This document shows positions 36,600 to 49,905 of a stretch of DNA of 64,000 nucleotides, piece after piece (the stretch's first letter is position 1; every line of letters starts with the position of its first letter). The stretch spans positions 89,259,656-89,323,655 of the forward strand of contig OW121847.1 in the NCBI GenBank assembly GCA_933228895.1, read 5' to 3'. Source of the stretch: Platycnemis pennipes. Taxonomy: Eukaryota; Arthropoda; Insecta; Odonata; Platycnemididae. The position numbers and the translations under genes were made by a program. A model generated the notes under the pieces. The model had not been told where the DNA came from and searched no databases. It was given only the letters and a program-made list of their open reading frames with translations.

Positions 36600-39500
36600 C
36601 ATAATAGTTACATTACGAAAAACAACGTCTCTTTGGGAAATATAAACCTATCTATAATTTTTTTATATTTTATTTAATCAATTCTCATCAAACATTGAAT
36701 AGCCATCTTTAGTTCTGTCTTGGGTCAATACTGAAAATAAGCAAGTACGAAATACTTCCCCAGTACGCACTAGGTCAACGAAAAAAAACATAAACAGAGC
36801 ACAGTCAGTAAAATTACTAAAATTACTCGAACGTTTAGAAAAAAATGAGTACCAGTAACTGGGCATTTACAAAATTTTTATTCACACAAAACAAATTCAA
36901 GGTATGCGCTATATGGTAAGGGTTTATTAAAAATATTTTATAAAAATAAGGACGTATAACAGAGTAGGTAAGGAAAAATATGCCGATACAAAAGCGGTGA
37001 AGAAGTGTAAAGTTTTCCACTTCCTAGCAGCTATTCATAGCCAAGTTGAAATGAAATGCATGTCCGACTTACGTCACGTATATCAATTTCATCAAATCCA
37101 CATGAAGAGTGGGTAATATCCGTATGAAATATTTCGCCAAAGCGAAGTGATTGTTTAGGATGACAATTTAGACAGTTTCTTGTTTGTGAGAACAGCGTGA
37201 TGAAGAAAATGTACACATAATGAACACCCAAGTTGGCAAACGACCAAGTTGGTTACTTTAGGTCTAACAGCTGATTAATCACCTAGAGACTTTTGAACGT
37301 GTACCGCGGATTGCAGCTGTACTCTCAATCTCACACATGTAACACCTCAAAACAATCCCTGTTACAGCCAGATTTTAATTTATAACCACAAAAAAGCCTT
37401 AGATGTGAATGAAATATTTACAGTTTGTAAGTAAGTGAAGAATCCATTCATTGAAGATTAAATTGTGGCACGCTGATTACATGATCTATTTTACCATTTC
37501 AGCAAAACTTAATCCATTTTTACAAAAAGCCTACCTTTAGAGTAAACTGTAAAACAATAATCAAGATCAACATACATTCTACCCAAGGTCCGCATCCTAC
37601 TAAATCTGAATGCATCACGCGGAAATATTAGGTATCTACGAAACGTCATAAGCCATGTAAAATTTCATAAAAGCACGCTAATAAAATCAACATCAACACC
37701 GATAACCACTCTAATGAAGTATCTTTCTCTTTGAACATCGAATAAAACAGCGCCCTCCTTGAGAACTTATTTGATTAAATATTGTTTGGGGCTCTTATTT
37801 TTCCCTGCTAAACTTTTTTAAGCATATAAATTGACTCTTAAAAAGTTTCCGTTTGAAATTATGAGGTGAAATTAAGCGAAAACAATTCAACTACCGGGAT
37901 AGCTAACTATAGCCAGCCTTTTATCAAAATTAGTTCATCACAATTGTGAGATTTGGAAAAGAAAACTGAGAACATTCAGAAAAGTACGGAATCATCAAGC
38001 GTCGGGATTTTTATCAATACCAAATTTAATGAGGGAAAATTAACAAAAATGGAGTAAATGGGGTAGAATCAGAGAAGGGGAGGTATAAAAATAATAAAAG
38101 AGCAATGTACGTGCTTGAGGCGTTTAGAGGGATTTCGGAAAAGGAAGGAAGAAAAAAGTTTCCCCCAATACCTCGGCTTCGGGAGATTTGCCAGAATATA
38201 TATTCGCGGGCTGGAAAGCCTTGTTTTAGATCCCACCGATGGGAGATTCCTTTTGGAAGTCTACAGAAGAGTTGAAAAAAACGCGAGGGTAAAAGTGAAC
38301 TGAACGAGAGGGACTGGAACAGAGAGAGGGAATATGAGAAAATGAAGATGGAAAAAAATGTGGAAAAGTTTAGAAGGGCGAACCTTGAGTCGACAAATGG
38401 CTTTATTCAACAAAGAATGGAATCGAAACTCTAAAGATTTATGAGAGGAAGGTACAAGGCGCGAGGGAAGCGGTAGGATTCGTGGAAGTATGCGATAAGC
38501 GATAGGAAAGAAGACATCAGTGACGTAACGGGGGAAAAAAGGGAAATATGTATTTAGAAAGCACGTCCCGAAGTTCAGAAGGCGTGCTAATGCTAGAGGT
38601 AATTTATGATCTTCACTGAGCGGTTGGCACAAGAGAAATGTGAAGTTTACTCCACTAATCTTCTGGTTCCCTCCGACAGCACCAACTGGCAAATGAGCGA
38701 GTGGTTTGAAAAAAAAATCTCGCCGCCATAGGGTAAAGCATTTATGTCAATTGATAATAATGATGCGTGCTAACAGAAAAGTCAGGGGCTAATGAGCCAT
38801 TTCATATTTTTTTTTCAAGTTCGTCGAAAATGATAACCGAAATCACAACCCTCCGTCGTGAACACAAAAGGCTATCAAAAGTTACTTTCAAATGGTGAGA
38901 GATTCTTTATGGAATTTCAATAAGGACAAAATCCGAGCGCATGATATACTTATGACGCATAATTATACCATTACCACTGAATATATCTATAGTAGAAAAT
39001 TAAGCAGCATAATTGGGTTCTTCAAAAATAGGAACACAAAAGAAGATCATAAACGTATGTTTCCTAAAATAATGTGTGAAACATTGTATGTTATTTTGTT
39101 AATAGAGCTCATCCCACGCCATAAAGAGACATTTATTTACAATATATATCATCACCCAATGTCCATACTTACGTTCGAATTCACCACCTTTAACCGTATC
39201 GGCCATTACAATATTCTAAAGCATATTAGAACGTTAATGGGGTTACGTGAACTGTATGAACACGGATGGGAAAAATAATTGTTCTTTATATCCCTCATAA
39301 TATGCATCGAATCTCATGTCCACATTATGTTAACTGGGTTATGATAACCCCCATACACTAATAGGCCTTGAACAGTTAAAATTCTAGCGATAAATAGGCT
39401 TGCTGGGAGTTTATTGGGCAAATGAAGAATACAAGGGCACTCAGAAATTGATCTATTCTAACGAAGCGTGATTTGGAAAACACCCTAACGTAGGTGCACA

Positions 39501-39811
39501 AGCTTATTTCAATAAGTTATGTATTAGCGGAATAGAAGTATACATACTGTATATGGACGTGAGTTCGCTCAGTCGTTAAAGGCTCGGACTGCGTAATTGG
39601 CCACTACACAGCGGTAACTATGCCAGCAGTCCAGCAAATAACCAAGCTGATAATGGCATAAAAAATTAGCCTCTTTTAAAAACAGGGGAAATGCTCAACG
39701 AAGGACAGAATATAGACGAGATTTCAAGCGAATGATGTATTACTTTTTATAGGAGTTTAGTGAATTGGTAGGTGGGCATATGAAAAAGAGAAGGGAGAGT
39801 CGTTACTAAGG
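36600..39811. other. Unannotated DNA
   Basis: No recognised feature. The longest frames (143 codons at 38261-38692 on the minus strand; 128 codons at 38892-39278 on the plus strand) have no domain I can name. A weak tRNA-like stretch lies near 39560-39640. Confidence 0.4.
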
Positions 39812-40168
39812 TCAATAATTTTGTATCAGAGTTACAATAGGTGAATGACGCACAAAGATGAGGTCATTTAATAAGATGTCCTTCCTCTTCTTTCCTTTCT
39901 TATTTTTTACTGTTTCCCACTGCTCCAAGGCATCCAACCGAGGTCCTTTTCCTCCTAGGCGTAAAATTTTGTAATTAAAGTCTGAGGCGCGAGAGGCCTC
40001 GATCAGATACCTTTCGAGCAGGGATGAGAAATTGCCATTGATCCAGCACCTTATATGCTTCGCGATCCTGCCGTTTGGCCGCCGATACAAACTGCCCCAC
40101 AGCTGTCGTATCCCCTTTTGTACACACAACTCTTCTTCCCCCTGATAAATTATGTCCTTCTTACTCAA
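39812..40168 (-). pseudogene. GIY-YIG endonuclease fragment of a retroelement
   Basis: The frame contains WGSLYRRPNGRIAKHIRCW, fitting the YIG strand and following helix of a GIY-YIG nuclease; the YIG signature itself is eroded to YRR. It goes on with NGNFSSLLERYLIEA, FNYKILRLGGKGPRLDALEQ and LLNDL. This order is what I know from the C-terminal nuclease of retroelements such as Penelope-like elements. The nuclease nicks target DNA for insertion. The reverse transcriptase part is not found upstream, and Penelope assignment is an inference. Confidence 0.5.
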
Positions 40169-40330
40169 AAGAAATTTCCGGGGTGTCGCTGGCGTGTAAA
40201 ACGATGTAATACATATGTCGCTGGGTACCTAGCCACTCTGTATGAGGTATTGTCAACGAAAGGTTGACCCGGGTTCTTTCTTCCGGTATGGAAAGTTTAA
40301 AATTAGTAATATATAAAATCTAGGGATTTC

Positions 40331-40419
40331 GTGCGTTCGTGAGGAGTCGTTTTTCTCATTTCTCTCTCACGGACGCCAAAACTATCTCAGTGTCACTTTC
40401 GGGATTTCCTATGAGCTAC
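40331..40419 (+). repeat. Dispersed direct repeat, copy 1
   Basis: This 89-bp segment is nearly identical to 41356-41445. Shared words include TTCGTGAGGAGTC, TTTTTCTCATTTCTCTCTC, GGACGCCAAAAC and CACTTTCGGGAT. It could be one of two short LTR-like or SINE-like units flanking about 0.9 kb. Confidence 0.85.
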
Positions 40420-41355
40420 TTTGTTTTTTCATTTTCAGGATTTTGTCGACCATGTATCAGTTTGCTTTCCCTATTTGCTTTATCGTGTTTAATTATTTGT
40501 CCGTCAAATGAATGATGGTAAGCCTATAGACTAAGGATTAAAATGAAGACAAGTTTTGTTCGTAAGGGTGACTGGAGTCTACGGGTATCACCCGATGAAA
40601 GTATGTTGCTTCCTAATGTATCAAAACTGGTTTTAACTGCCAGACATATTCCGCGAAATGAATTTTATAAATATCCACTGCTGTAGCAACGAAAATTTTT
40701 CTTTGACACGTTATACACTTCCCTCCAATTCCTAAAGAACGCAATTAAACGAACAGGAACAATAAATCTTTTAGTAAGATAATTAAGAAATTCATTAATT
40801 ATTGAAAATACGACGCAATATTTTCGTTATCTTATCACCTTATCAAGCGTTATACCCTTGATATTTTTCTCACGATCCCATTAAATTTGATTAATTTGAA
40901 GACGTGAATTCTTTTCACTGCCAACTTTGGTCCATCTCCCTTTAATTCACTGCAGCAAACATTAAAATATTCAATCCGAGACTTAACATTTCCCAAGAAA
41001 ATCGGTTCTAATTATTACATTAAAGTAAAAAACGGTCTATGAGAAACGTTGCAGGTATGCATACTTCAAATCACGGTGATCGAAGTGATATATGGTGATC
41101 AGTGAAATGTACCATGAAATGAAAGAAAAATAGAGGCCAATTCTCATTAAAATGGAAAAACCACATATTATAAAGTGATTCTTATATAGAGCTTCAGAAT
41201 ATCATTTGAACAGGCTGCAAAATAAGAAGCATAACTTTCATGCGAAATAAATTTAAATAATTTATCTTTAATTAACTTAAGATTTCTTGCAACCTGAGAC
41301 AACAATTTTGTTTCCACTCCTAAAAAAGTGACACCTATGTCAATTCTTACTCTCT

Positions 41356-41445
41356 GTGAGTTCGTGAGGAGTCATTTTTCTCATTTCTCTCTCTCGGACG
41401 CCAAAACCATCTCAGTCGTCACTTTCGGGATCTCCTATGAGCTAC
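41356..41445 (+). repeat. Dispersed direct repeat, copy 2
   Basis: Second copy of the 40331-40419 repeat in the same orientation, with a handful of substitutions and one single-base difference. The DNA between the copies carries no recognised coding. Similarity ends sharply on both sides (at GAGCTAC on the right). Confidence 0.85.
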
Positions 41446-42117
41446 CGACTTCACGCATTGCTCAAATGCTAAATGGGCAGTATACCAAAAGAACAATAAT
41501 CCGGCCTACTCCCTAAACAAAAACGTTGAAAACCGAATGGCTTCACATTTCAAATGCAGAAACGGGAGGGAATAATCCTATCTACCGAGAAGGAATTCCA
41601 AAACAACTCACGGGGGTTCTTTCACAGAGGGAGGAAAGGGTGTGGTAGGAGGGGGAGCTTAACAAAGATCGCTGAAGTGATTAATGGGGCACCTTATGCG
41701 TCCCTTTTTTGTCGACTCCGACTCCATTTGCCTCGCACCCCGCGACTGCTTCGGGGAAGTTGACCTTGCACAAGAGTACGTCGGATCGGAAAACCAGGGA
41801 GCGGATCTTCGGGAAAGTTTTGGGAGTGGATTTGCGAGCAGAGCTACACGATTTTGAGTTTATTCATCAAAGCGAACGGGCGACGGAGTGGCAAAATGAG
41901 AACAAGCAAAACACAGAGGGAAACCCAAGTCAAGAGGTTTTTTTCTGCGGTCTCCATTTGTTTTTAACAGGTGGAGTAGGTACTGTACGAAAACTACTTG
42001 TGAAATAGAATTAAGTTGAAGGCTATTGAAGCTAAAGTTTTTAAGTTTCGGCGAAGGTTTTCCTGCACCTTACCTGACCTAGTTCTTTTATCCTGAGACA
42101 AAAACTACACCCGTTTT
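41446..42117. other. Unannotated DNA
   Basis: Nothing recognised; short frames only. Confidence 0.5.
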
Positions 42118-42190
42118 CTGGACTGGGTTTGAACCCGCGACAAAATGGTAGTCGGGTAGGTGCGATACATACCTGATTACCGATAGATAT
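42118..42190 (-). repeat. tRNA-like SINE head (minus strand)
   Basis: The minus strand reads GGTAATCAGGTATGTATCGC and, about 40 bases on, CGCGGGTTCAAACCC, a strong B box. The central part does not give a good anticodon arm. A SINE head is likely. Confidence 0.45.
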
Positions 42191-43767
42191 AATAGTTTTT
42201 CTTGCCATTTGCCTACGAGCACCTCGAAAATTCTATTTCATAAAAGCAAATGAGTTCTTATTTTGAATCTAATGAGGAAGATCATATTAGGGATCACTAC
42301 CAAACATTAATGTTTTTTCAGAGTCCCAAAATTACCTATGCACCTATAGTCACCATGGTTGGCGTCATTCCTTGTACCAAACACAGGCCGATAAACATAA
42401 TGAATAATTATCAACCAGCTAACACCACTCAGAATTATTATTTTATTGTTTTTCCAAGCACACGTCTGTTCAACGTTTCCCAGCGGATTTGTTTCATTTT
42501 GAGTTTCATATAGCATAAAGGTGGCAAGTGAGACAATCCACAGCAGTCGAATCCTGATGTAAACCTTTATCAACGCCACATTATAACGCCATCGTATTTA
42601 AGCTGTGTGCTTTAGTATATTTAGGCTACTTACCTATCTTGCCAAAACAAATTTTCTACGACCTGTATATCAAAATCAAGCAAAAAACATCATTAGTTAC
42701 AATGGGGTCGTTTACTATATTTTTTATTGCCGAATCTGATAGAGTTTGTAAAATAAAAAGACATTTAATTTCTCTTTTTTCGAAGTTCGTCAATTATTTC
42801 TCGAGTTATAAGCGGCGAAAAAAATGATGTTTTTAACCCTTTCGAAAAAGTGGGCGAGCATTTGGCTTAGTACGCCATTCACTTCGTCCAATCGCAACTG
42901 AGCCCGCGAAGCTACTTCGTCTTATCACAGAGGGGGGAGGGGGGGGGGGGGAAGGGAAACACAGCTGACTGTGCCAATGGGAGCGGTTTCAACAGGATCT
43001 TTGCGAGCAGACCTTCCGACCCCCACCCCTCCACTCCATTCTCTTTCCCTAAAAACAGTCAAGGACGGGAGGTGGATGACGTAGTAAGTCTCAAAGCAGC
43101 TTCTTCCGAGGGCTTCACCTTTTGCTTATTTAAATTTTTGATTCATGAGTGAATGGCTCTGGTAAGAGATTAATTTGTTCACTAAAATTCATTTTTCGTT
43201 TCCATCTAATGATTTCGTGTACAAAGTTGCGATTTTCGTTCCAAGTAAACGCCTTCATAATGTACTCGTATGTAACTATTAAATTGGTAGTACGTGTCAC
43301 TGACTACGAAAGATTACGTGTTCGCCGCGGTGAACACCTAATCTTTCTAGGCCTTCCAAATCGATAATTAATGGAGTATGTATTATTGTTGGCAAGAGCA
43401 TCTAATGACAAATTATTAAAGCAATAGGAAAGCGTTTAGGATAAACACAGAAAGGTGAATATAATAAATAAGAGTCATGGGGAGAAAATTTGAAAGAAGT
43501 ACTTACTATCGACAGGCAAATTTAAGGCTAAAATAACAGGAGGATAATGGCAAGCCAAGAAATAGAGTGTCTTCAGCATAACATGACATTTGATCTCTAG
43601 AAGGGTGAAAAAGAATGGGAAACAAGTATCCTAGCAGCATCTGATTACAAAACATGTTCGAAATTCATCCTAGGGCAAGAATGTTTCAATGTTCTTTTTT
43701 CATGCAACACCGATCGTATTATGAAGTCATCTAACCTTTCAGCTTAACAAAAAGCTTCTGTTTATTA
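42191..43767. other. Unannotated DNA
   Basis: A G-homopolymer-rich stretch lies at about 42930-42952. Nothing else recognised. Confidence 0.45.
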
Positions 43768-43975
43768 AATGATAATGAAGACTATCGTCGAGGGAAAAGT
43801 GAACGGGAAGATTGGAAAAGGCAGGCCTCGTATGAGATACATAGAACAGGTTGTGAAGAATGTAAAAGAGAAGAATTACGTCACAATGAAAAGGCTGGCC
43901 GATAGAAGAATCGAGTGGAAAGCTGCGTCAAACCAATCCTAGGATTGCTGACCACTGATGATGATTATTAAATGA
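43768..43975 (+). pseudogene. LINE family A 3' end
   Basis: The plus strand encodes MKTIVEGKVNGKIGKGRPRM, YIEQVVKNVKEKNYVTMKRL and ADRRIEWKAASNQS, then stops and ends in GATGATGATTATT. This copy shows the full end of the reading frame and the microsatellite-like GAT tail most clearly. 5' truncated. Confidence 0.82.
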
Positions 43976-46964
43976 GGGAAAGACAAGCCACCAAATAACA
44001 TTTGAACATGAACTGAAGATCACGTAAAGCTTTTTGAAATAAAGATATTTCACGCAAGCTATTATTCTCTATATCCACCTCAAGATCTTCCTCCATTCTG
44101 ACTAACAGAGCATTTATCCAGGTAAGAACTGAAAGGCTGTAGTTAGTGTCCCGAGCCAAAAACAGTACAATGGAATGAGACTATAGATGGGAAACTAGAT
44201 CATTTCGAGAGCAGAGATTCTGACTTGGACGCAGTGGACTACACAAAATTGACCAGCAAAGAGCAGAGAAGAAGATAAACCCACGCCACTGCCAGTATTT
44301 AAGTTCCTCCCACGAAGCCGGGTCAAGGAGACATCTGAAGACCCACGGCTTTCAAGCATCACCATCTCGAAGTTTCCGCGCCACGGGAGACGAGAGGAAA
44401 CGATGGCAAAGGCCGTCAAAAGAGAGCTAGGGGTGTAATACGATCGTAGAGATTTCATGGGTTAACGCAGGACTAAGAGCCCTCCACGATCGAACGAGAA
44501 CAAAGGAGAAGAGTACAAGGGTCCCATGTAGCCTTGACGGTTTATGTAGCGAAGAAAATAATTCAACCACTCAGATGAGAATATCATTTTCCTCCTATCA
44601 GGCGACTCAATATAAGGACAATGGTTGTCCAAAATATAAAATTGATAGTTCCAAGAGTTTTTTGAAAGAGTGAGTCGATAGTGCTAAGTGAGAAAAATAT
44701 TCTCCATCATAAACGAAAAAGGTATAACCAACCACGTGTCGTTAAGGGCTAGATCAGAGAAAAAATTCTTTGCCATTTCTTCGCACGAAAAATGTTCTTA
44801 AATATACCTAAACCTTCGCACTTAAAAGAGACTGAGAGCAATTTTAAAGTAGGGAAACATGAGCTTATGAGTAACTGTTGTTTTCTGAGAAGCAAAATAA
44901 AAGTGACGGGCGAAAAACTTGGACGAAAAACAATTGACCCCTTTACACCTTTCGTAAAGAGCAAGGCAATGCCAACGCTTCGATCATCTACATCTTCTCC
45001 CTTATTCATAAATCCCTCCCTCTCAACGAAAACCCACCAATACATATTAGTGCTAATGGCTATAAATATTTCGATCACTCACCCCCGTGGATACAACAAC
45101 GATGAACTTTTATTGAACAACCAGTATCACGCAAAGAAGAATTGCTTATGTAATTACCTACTTAGGTCATACACGTGTCCTGGCACTGGGAAAAACGTAA
45201 ACACAGAAGTTCGAAAATCAATAAATGAATAGCAGTAAATTAATTCAAGGGAAAGCCTAAACAGGTAGCTTCTACGATGATTTCTCGTTACAAAAGCCCA
45301 TTATTAAAATGTTTGTGGCAGTTACATAAAAAATCACCTTTCTCAAGAGGAACGTGATAGAAAATAAGGTGAAAATCTCAAAGAGAGGTGTCATTTTAAA
45401 TAAGTAGACTATGTAACATCCATGAGAACAACTAGTACAAAGTTTTAATACAAATTGATGTTTTTTTTTTACAACTTTTGCTGTTTATTTTCTTATAGAA
45501 GGGTTGTGATCACAAGGTCTATATTTTTGTTATAGTATATTTGGGCACCATAGTAAATGTGTGTAAGAAAAAAGTTGTGTGTTTGTGAAGCCTTTAGCTG
45601 TTACAAGCTTCCGCAAATAGGAAAAAATGAAAATTTACCCCTATTTACCACGGCCCCTAAATTGAACAGCTACGAAACGGTTACTTGCCTTTAGGAAACT
45701 AACGGGAAAAATGATTATTATTCTAACTTTGTATTTTATTATGTTTATACCCCTGAATATAATAAGATTTCTTTAAAATTGAATGGGTAAATTAATAGAA
45801 ATTTAATGGGTGAACTACGAAAATAAAACAAGATGACCCGGAAAAATGATCTTTGAGGATGAAATCTTCAACACCACAGGAAATATTTGAGAATCAGCGG
45901 CGTGCACTATACCACGAGTACACATAGCTGTTCAAACCCACCAAAGGAAGATGTATTTTGCAAATCATATGATAATAAAGCTATTTTATTCGCAATTAAA
46001 TGCAAACCATGCGCAGGAATAGACAAGCGATGATGTACTTCAAAACCTGAGACAGGGGAAGTCCCCTGTTGCATGATCCAGGATACACTGAACCTAATAA
46101 AAATGCAAATCAGGGGAGTTCAATATGGGCGTCGAGGAAGCCATTCTAAGCTAACCTTGCCTTGCATTGGGAGGGAATATCTGAGGGAAACGTTAGTCCA
46201 AATTATCCAATTCTGTATAATTCCTTTTCCATAAATAACACTTTCTGAATAGAAACCCACTTTGCTTGAGGATACGAGACGGAAACAAAACGACAGTTAA
46301 TCCAATTCAACTGTAATGTATTTCGTTTGCATATAAATTTACCTTTATTCCTTGCCACATTAAATTTGATATGAAAAAAATTAAAAAGGAAGGTATCGAA
46401 TTATAACTTCATTCCATTTATGATCTTAATATTATCACCTCTTCGCTAATAAAATTGAACAATAAATTGATAACCTTTCCACCAACGTCGGTATATTTCA
46501 AAATCACTTGTCAATGTGCGAAAAATGAAAACTCTACTATGAGTGGTGCTCATGGCATACTCCCCATAAATCGCATGTGGTATTAGGAAAAAAGAGACAG
46601 AGAAATAAAAGTGGACCAATTATATTAAATTATTATCCTCTTCTTCCTCCCCTCTGACCTGATTCTGTCCACAAATCTCAATCAGATATGAAAAATAAAC
46701 CAATTTGTGTTCAAAATCAAAAATATACGCCATGTTCAAAATTAAAAATATATCCCATGGATAAAAACGGTGACATGTGAAAAAGCAATTGATTAAATCC
46801 ATGAATAAATGGGGAATGAATAAAAAAACCCTTCAACAACATTTTCCAAAACTTCAAACTGTCCTGAAAGGGACTCACTACGGTGCGGGGTAGATCTTGA
46901 CTCTTTTTCAGTAGCGAAAAAGGCACGGTAAAAAAATAAGAGCATCAAAAAGCACAAGTGGAGC
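43976..46964. other. Unannotated DNA
   Basis: Frames of 146 codons (44792-45232, plus) and 109 codons (44749-45078, minus) overlap on opposite strands and match nothing known. 44946-44985 resembles the body of the SINE candidate at 4330-4372. Confidence 0.4.
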
Positions 46965-47300
46965 TCAACGCCGCGTGGCCATTTGGCGTATTTTGCGAAG
47001 CAGGGCGACCGGAAGGGAATAACGTTTTAAGCTCGGGCGCTTGGAACGATGGGAGTGTCGTTCCGTCAGAGACGAAACCACCCAGAGGCGATCGGCAAGA
47101 GGCAGAGGAGGGTGCAAAGTGCGGCGGGCCACTCTAAGGGAAAAGGGAGTGATCTCGGCCCCAATAAAGCGATCGAAGGATGAGGAGCAGGGGGAATGCG
47201 TGATCGGAATATCAGGGCCGAGAAGGCGACAACTTCCGACCCTGTCTTTCTCCCCGGCCACTTCACGACGGGGACACTGAAAGTAGGGAAGGGAGGGGGC
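46965..47300. other. GC/CpG-rich island
   Basis: Locally GC-rich with many CG and GGC words. Frames of 98 codons (minus) and 79 codons (plus) coexist across it, which suggests composition rather than coding. No domain recognised. Confidence 0.3.
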
Positions 47301-47564
47301 AAAAAAAGCGAAGACTACCCAAGCGCACCGACATGACTGAAAAAAAACTTAATGCGGCGCTTGAATATCACAGGTGACTTGGTGGTCAAGGTGGTCGGTC
47401 AACAAAGACTAGAGGTACTTCAGAGTAGTACTTCATAGAAGCTATTCCTTATCTGAAGACTTCGGTTTTCTTCCGTGTAAAAAACACTCAAAAATATATT
47501 GTTATCATGATTATCCAGGATGGAGGCCGCCGAAAGTGGGCCAAGATAATAACAATTTCATATA

Positions 47565-48083
47565 GATCTACATACATCTACATCTACATCTACATAATAC
47601 CCTGCAAGCCACCACAAGGGTGTGTGGCAGGGGGTGATTGCTCACCAAACATGCACTACATATCATGCATAAAAAAGGAATAGTATTAATATAGTAGTCA
47701 GAACTACACTATTTAAAAAAGATAGAAATTGCAAAGAAAACATGCAAAAACATTCTGTTAGTAGGGTTAGCTTTAAGTACTCATACCAACATGCAGCTAC
47801 CAATGCTATTCATTGCTACTCTCCGATAGGACATATTTACCGTTATTCGTATCTCTTATTGTGCGAGGGAAAAAGGACATTTTGAATCGGTCAGTTCGGC
47901 AATCAATTTCTCTAACTTTATGATTATGGTCCAGTCTGCCATAGTAAGTTGGGGTTCGTAAAATATTTTTAACATCATCACTGAAAATATTGCCTTGGAA
48001 TTTGTGGAAGAGATTAAGTCTAAATTTCAACCAGCGATCTGACAATGATTCCCATTTCAATTCATTTAATAGACTGGTTACGC
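47565..48083 (-). pseudogene. LINE family B truncated copy
   Basis: Minus strand: ELKWESLSDRWLKFRLNLF, ILRTPTYYGRLDHNHKVREI and DCRTDRFKMSFFPRTIRDTN match the C-terminal block of family B, more diverged than the 11-13 kb pair. The tail CATCTACATCTACATCTAC at 47572-47596 is the complement of the family's GTAGATG end. Confidence 0.8.
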
Positions 48084-48330
48084 GACTGGTTACATAATAC
48101 GCTGCAAAACACCACAAAGAGGTGGTAGTGGGTGACTCCAAACATATATTGCATATGATACGTGAAAAAGATTAGTAACTATATTGTCCTCTAAACATAG
48201 TAATTTTAAAAAATAATAGCAAAGCAAGCAGGCACAAACATGCCGTTAGTCGAGTTAGTTTAAATTCCTTACTCCAACGTGCAACCACCTATGTTATCCA
48301 TTGATACCCTTTATATATGAATAAATGTCA
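48084..48330 (-). repeat. Second LINE family B 3' untranslated end, abutting
   Basis: TACATAATACGCTGCAAAAC and the following sequence up to ATCCATTGATACC repeat the untranslated part seen at 47590-47825 in diverged form. On the minus strand this older 3' end is immediately followed by the 5'-truncated copy at 47565-48083. The two units therefore lie head to tail. Confidence 0.7.
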
Positions 48331-49380
48331 CTAGTTGCGACACACAAACACAGAAAACCCAAAAAAAAGGAACACTCACAAAAGTATATACGATGGGAGC
48401 TTTCGAGAAGCGTTGCTATCTTTCTCTACCCAGAGAAAAGTTTCACAGTCAAAGCTGAGATTTTAGGCCCCAAAGGTTGCCAAGCAAATAAGGTAACATA
48501 ATCATGTACCTAAGTAGCTTAATAAAAGAGTATTAATATGATTTTAGTGAATTTGCAAATGCTATAGCCATTACCTACGCGCGTTTCAGGAAGAAGATCT
48601 TGCTCATTATGAGGCACATTTCACGCATTATACGCACAATTCACATAACTGGAACTGATTAAGTCTTCATTGAAATCATTACGGTTCGAAAAAGGATTCG
48701 CGAAACGCTTTTTTCCTGCAGTAGAATGCTTAATTAATTACAAATTTATACAACCTTATCTTTCATTAACCCTTCAGTGCCGCATGCCGATATATCGCCT
48801 CGGCTATGGTATGAAATAAAAATTATTTTAAAAAATAGTAATGCTATAATCTCAACATTATTTTAAAATGTGTATGATTTTAGTACTTATAACAATTCAG
48901 TTGTTTGCAAAACAAAAAGAAACTCGAATGCATATCTAAAAAATGAAATCCAGATCACTTTATTATGAGTGTTGAATTTAGCATAGAATCCCTGCGACTT
49001 TTTCAACAACGTGGCTCCAAGCGGGCGAAATTATGTACCGAGCCGCGTATGAGACGCTCAAGAAGGTCAAGACCGACAGGCATATGCCGGTGCAAAGGTG
49101 GCAACAGTCAGTTGAGAATCCTTTCCCTCGCGAATTGTTCTCAGACAGTGATTACTTCTCCCTTGCCTTATCCGTCCCTCTCGCTGCTAGCGAAACCGAT
49201 AGAACCGGTTCGCATGGTGTCTTTAGCTGGGTGAATAAATGTTTTCTTTTACTTCGCCGTCGAGATTTAAAGTTCTCCTCCTTACTGCTCCTAACTTCTT
49301 TTAAGTAACCGCTCTCGGTTATAGTTTATTACTTACGTAGGACTAGCGTTTGAAATAAATCTTATCATTTCCATCATTTA
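48331..49380. other. Unannotated DNA
   Basis: Overlapping frames at 48965-49308 (about 90 codons each) lack family resemblance. Nothing else recognised. Confidence 0.45.
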
Positions 49381-49905
49381 CAGTGTGCAGCCGAGAGCAT
49401 CTAGTTTTGTTAAAAGGTGTTACGATAGGTTTAGCAGTGTATCAGAATGAATGGAAGAATCAGGTTGGGAATCATTTTCAGATCGTACGTTAAAATAGAA
49501 ATTAAATCTATTACAGAAATTTAAAACGGATAGCGTTACTGAAGATATTAGATACATATTAAAAACGCCCGCATATTATGCTAGATTCGACCAGATACAT
49601 AAGATTACGAGATTTAAAGTGTCATTTTTCCCCCGTATTATTAGACAACACAATAGGCAGCATAGCAAAAGGATATTAAAGTGAAATTCTGTAGGTTTTC
49701 TGTAGCGCATGATACTTGTATTAACAACCATTTCCTTTATGAGACACTAACTATGTAGCTGCATATGACCCATATTATAAGCATTTTACATGTAGTACCT
49801 ACCCTACTTGCATGTCAACAGTGCATGTTTTGGTGATCTTCACCCCCTGCCACACACCCTCACGGCGGCTTGGAGGATATCGCGTATATGTAGATTTAGA
49901 TGAAT
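49381..49905 (+). pseudogene. LINE family B truncated copy
   Basis: Nucleotide words KRCYDRFSS (TGTTACGATAGG), ESGWESFSD-like and TYYARFDQ-type blocks are visible but broken by stops (TGA near 49447, TAG near 49496). The copy ends with CCACACACCCTCACGGCGG and a decayed GTAGATTTAGATG tail. It is older than the 11-13 kb pair. Confidence 0.75.

Noticed and set aside
38261..38692. 143-codon frame (minus) as a host gene
   Set aside because: Leu/Phe/Pro-rich translation of a GA-rich strand with no family resemblance; composition explains it.
44792..45232. 146-codon frame as a host gene
   Set aside because: It has an opposing frame of 109 codons, no domain, no recognisable splice or promoter context, and part resembles a SINE body.
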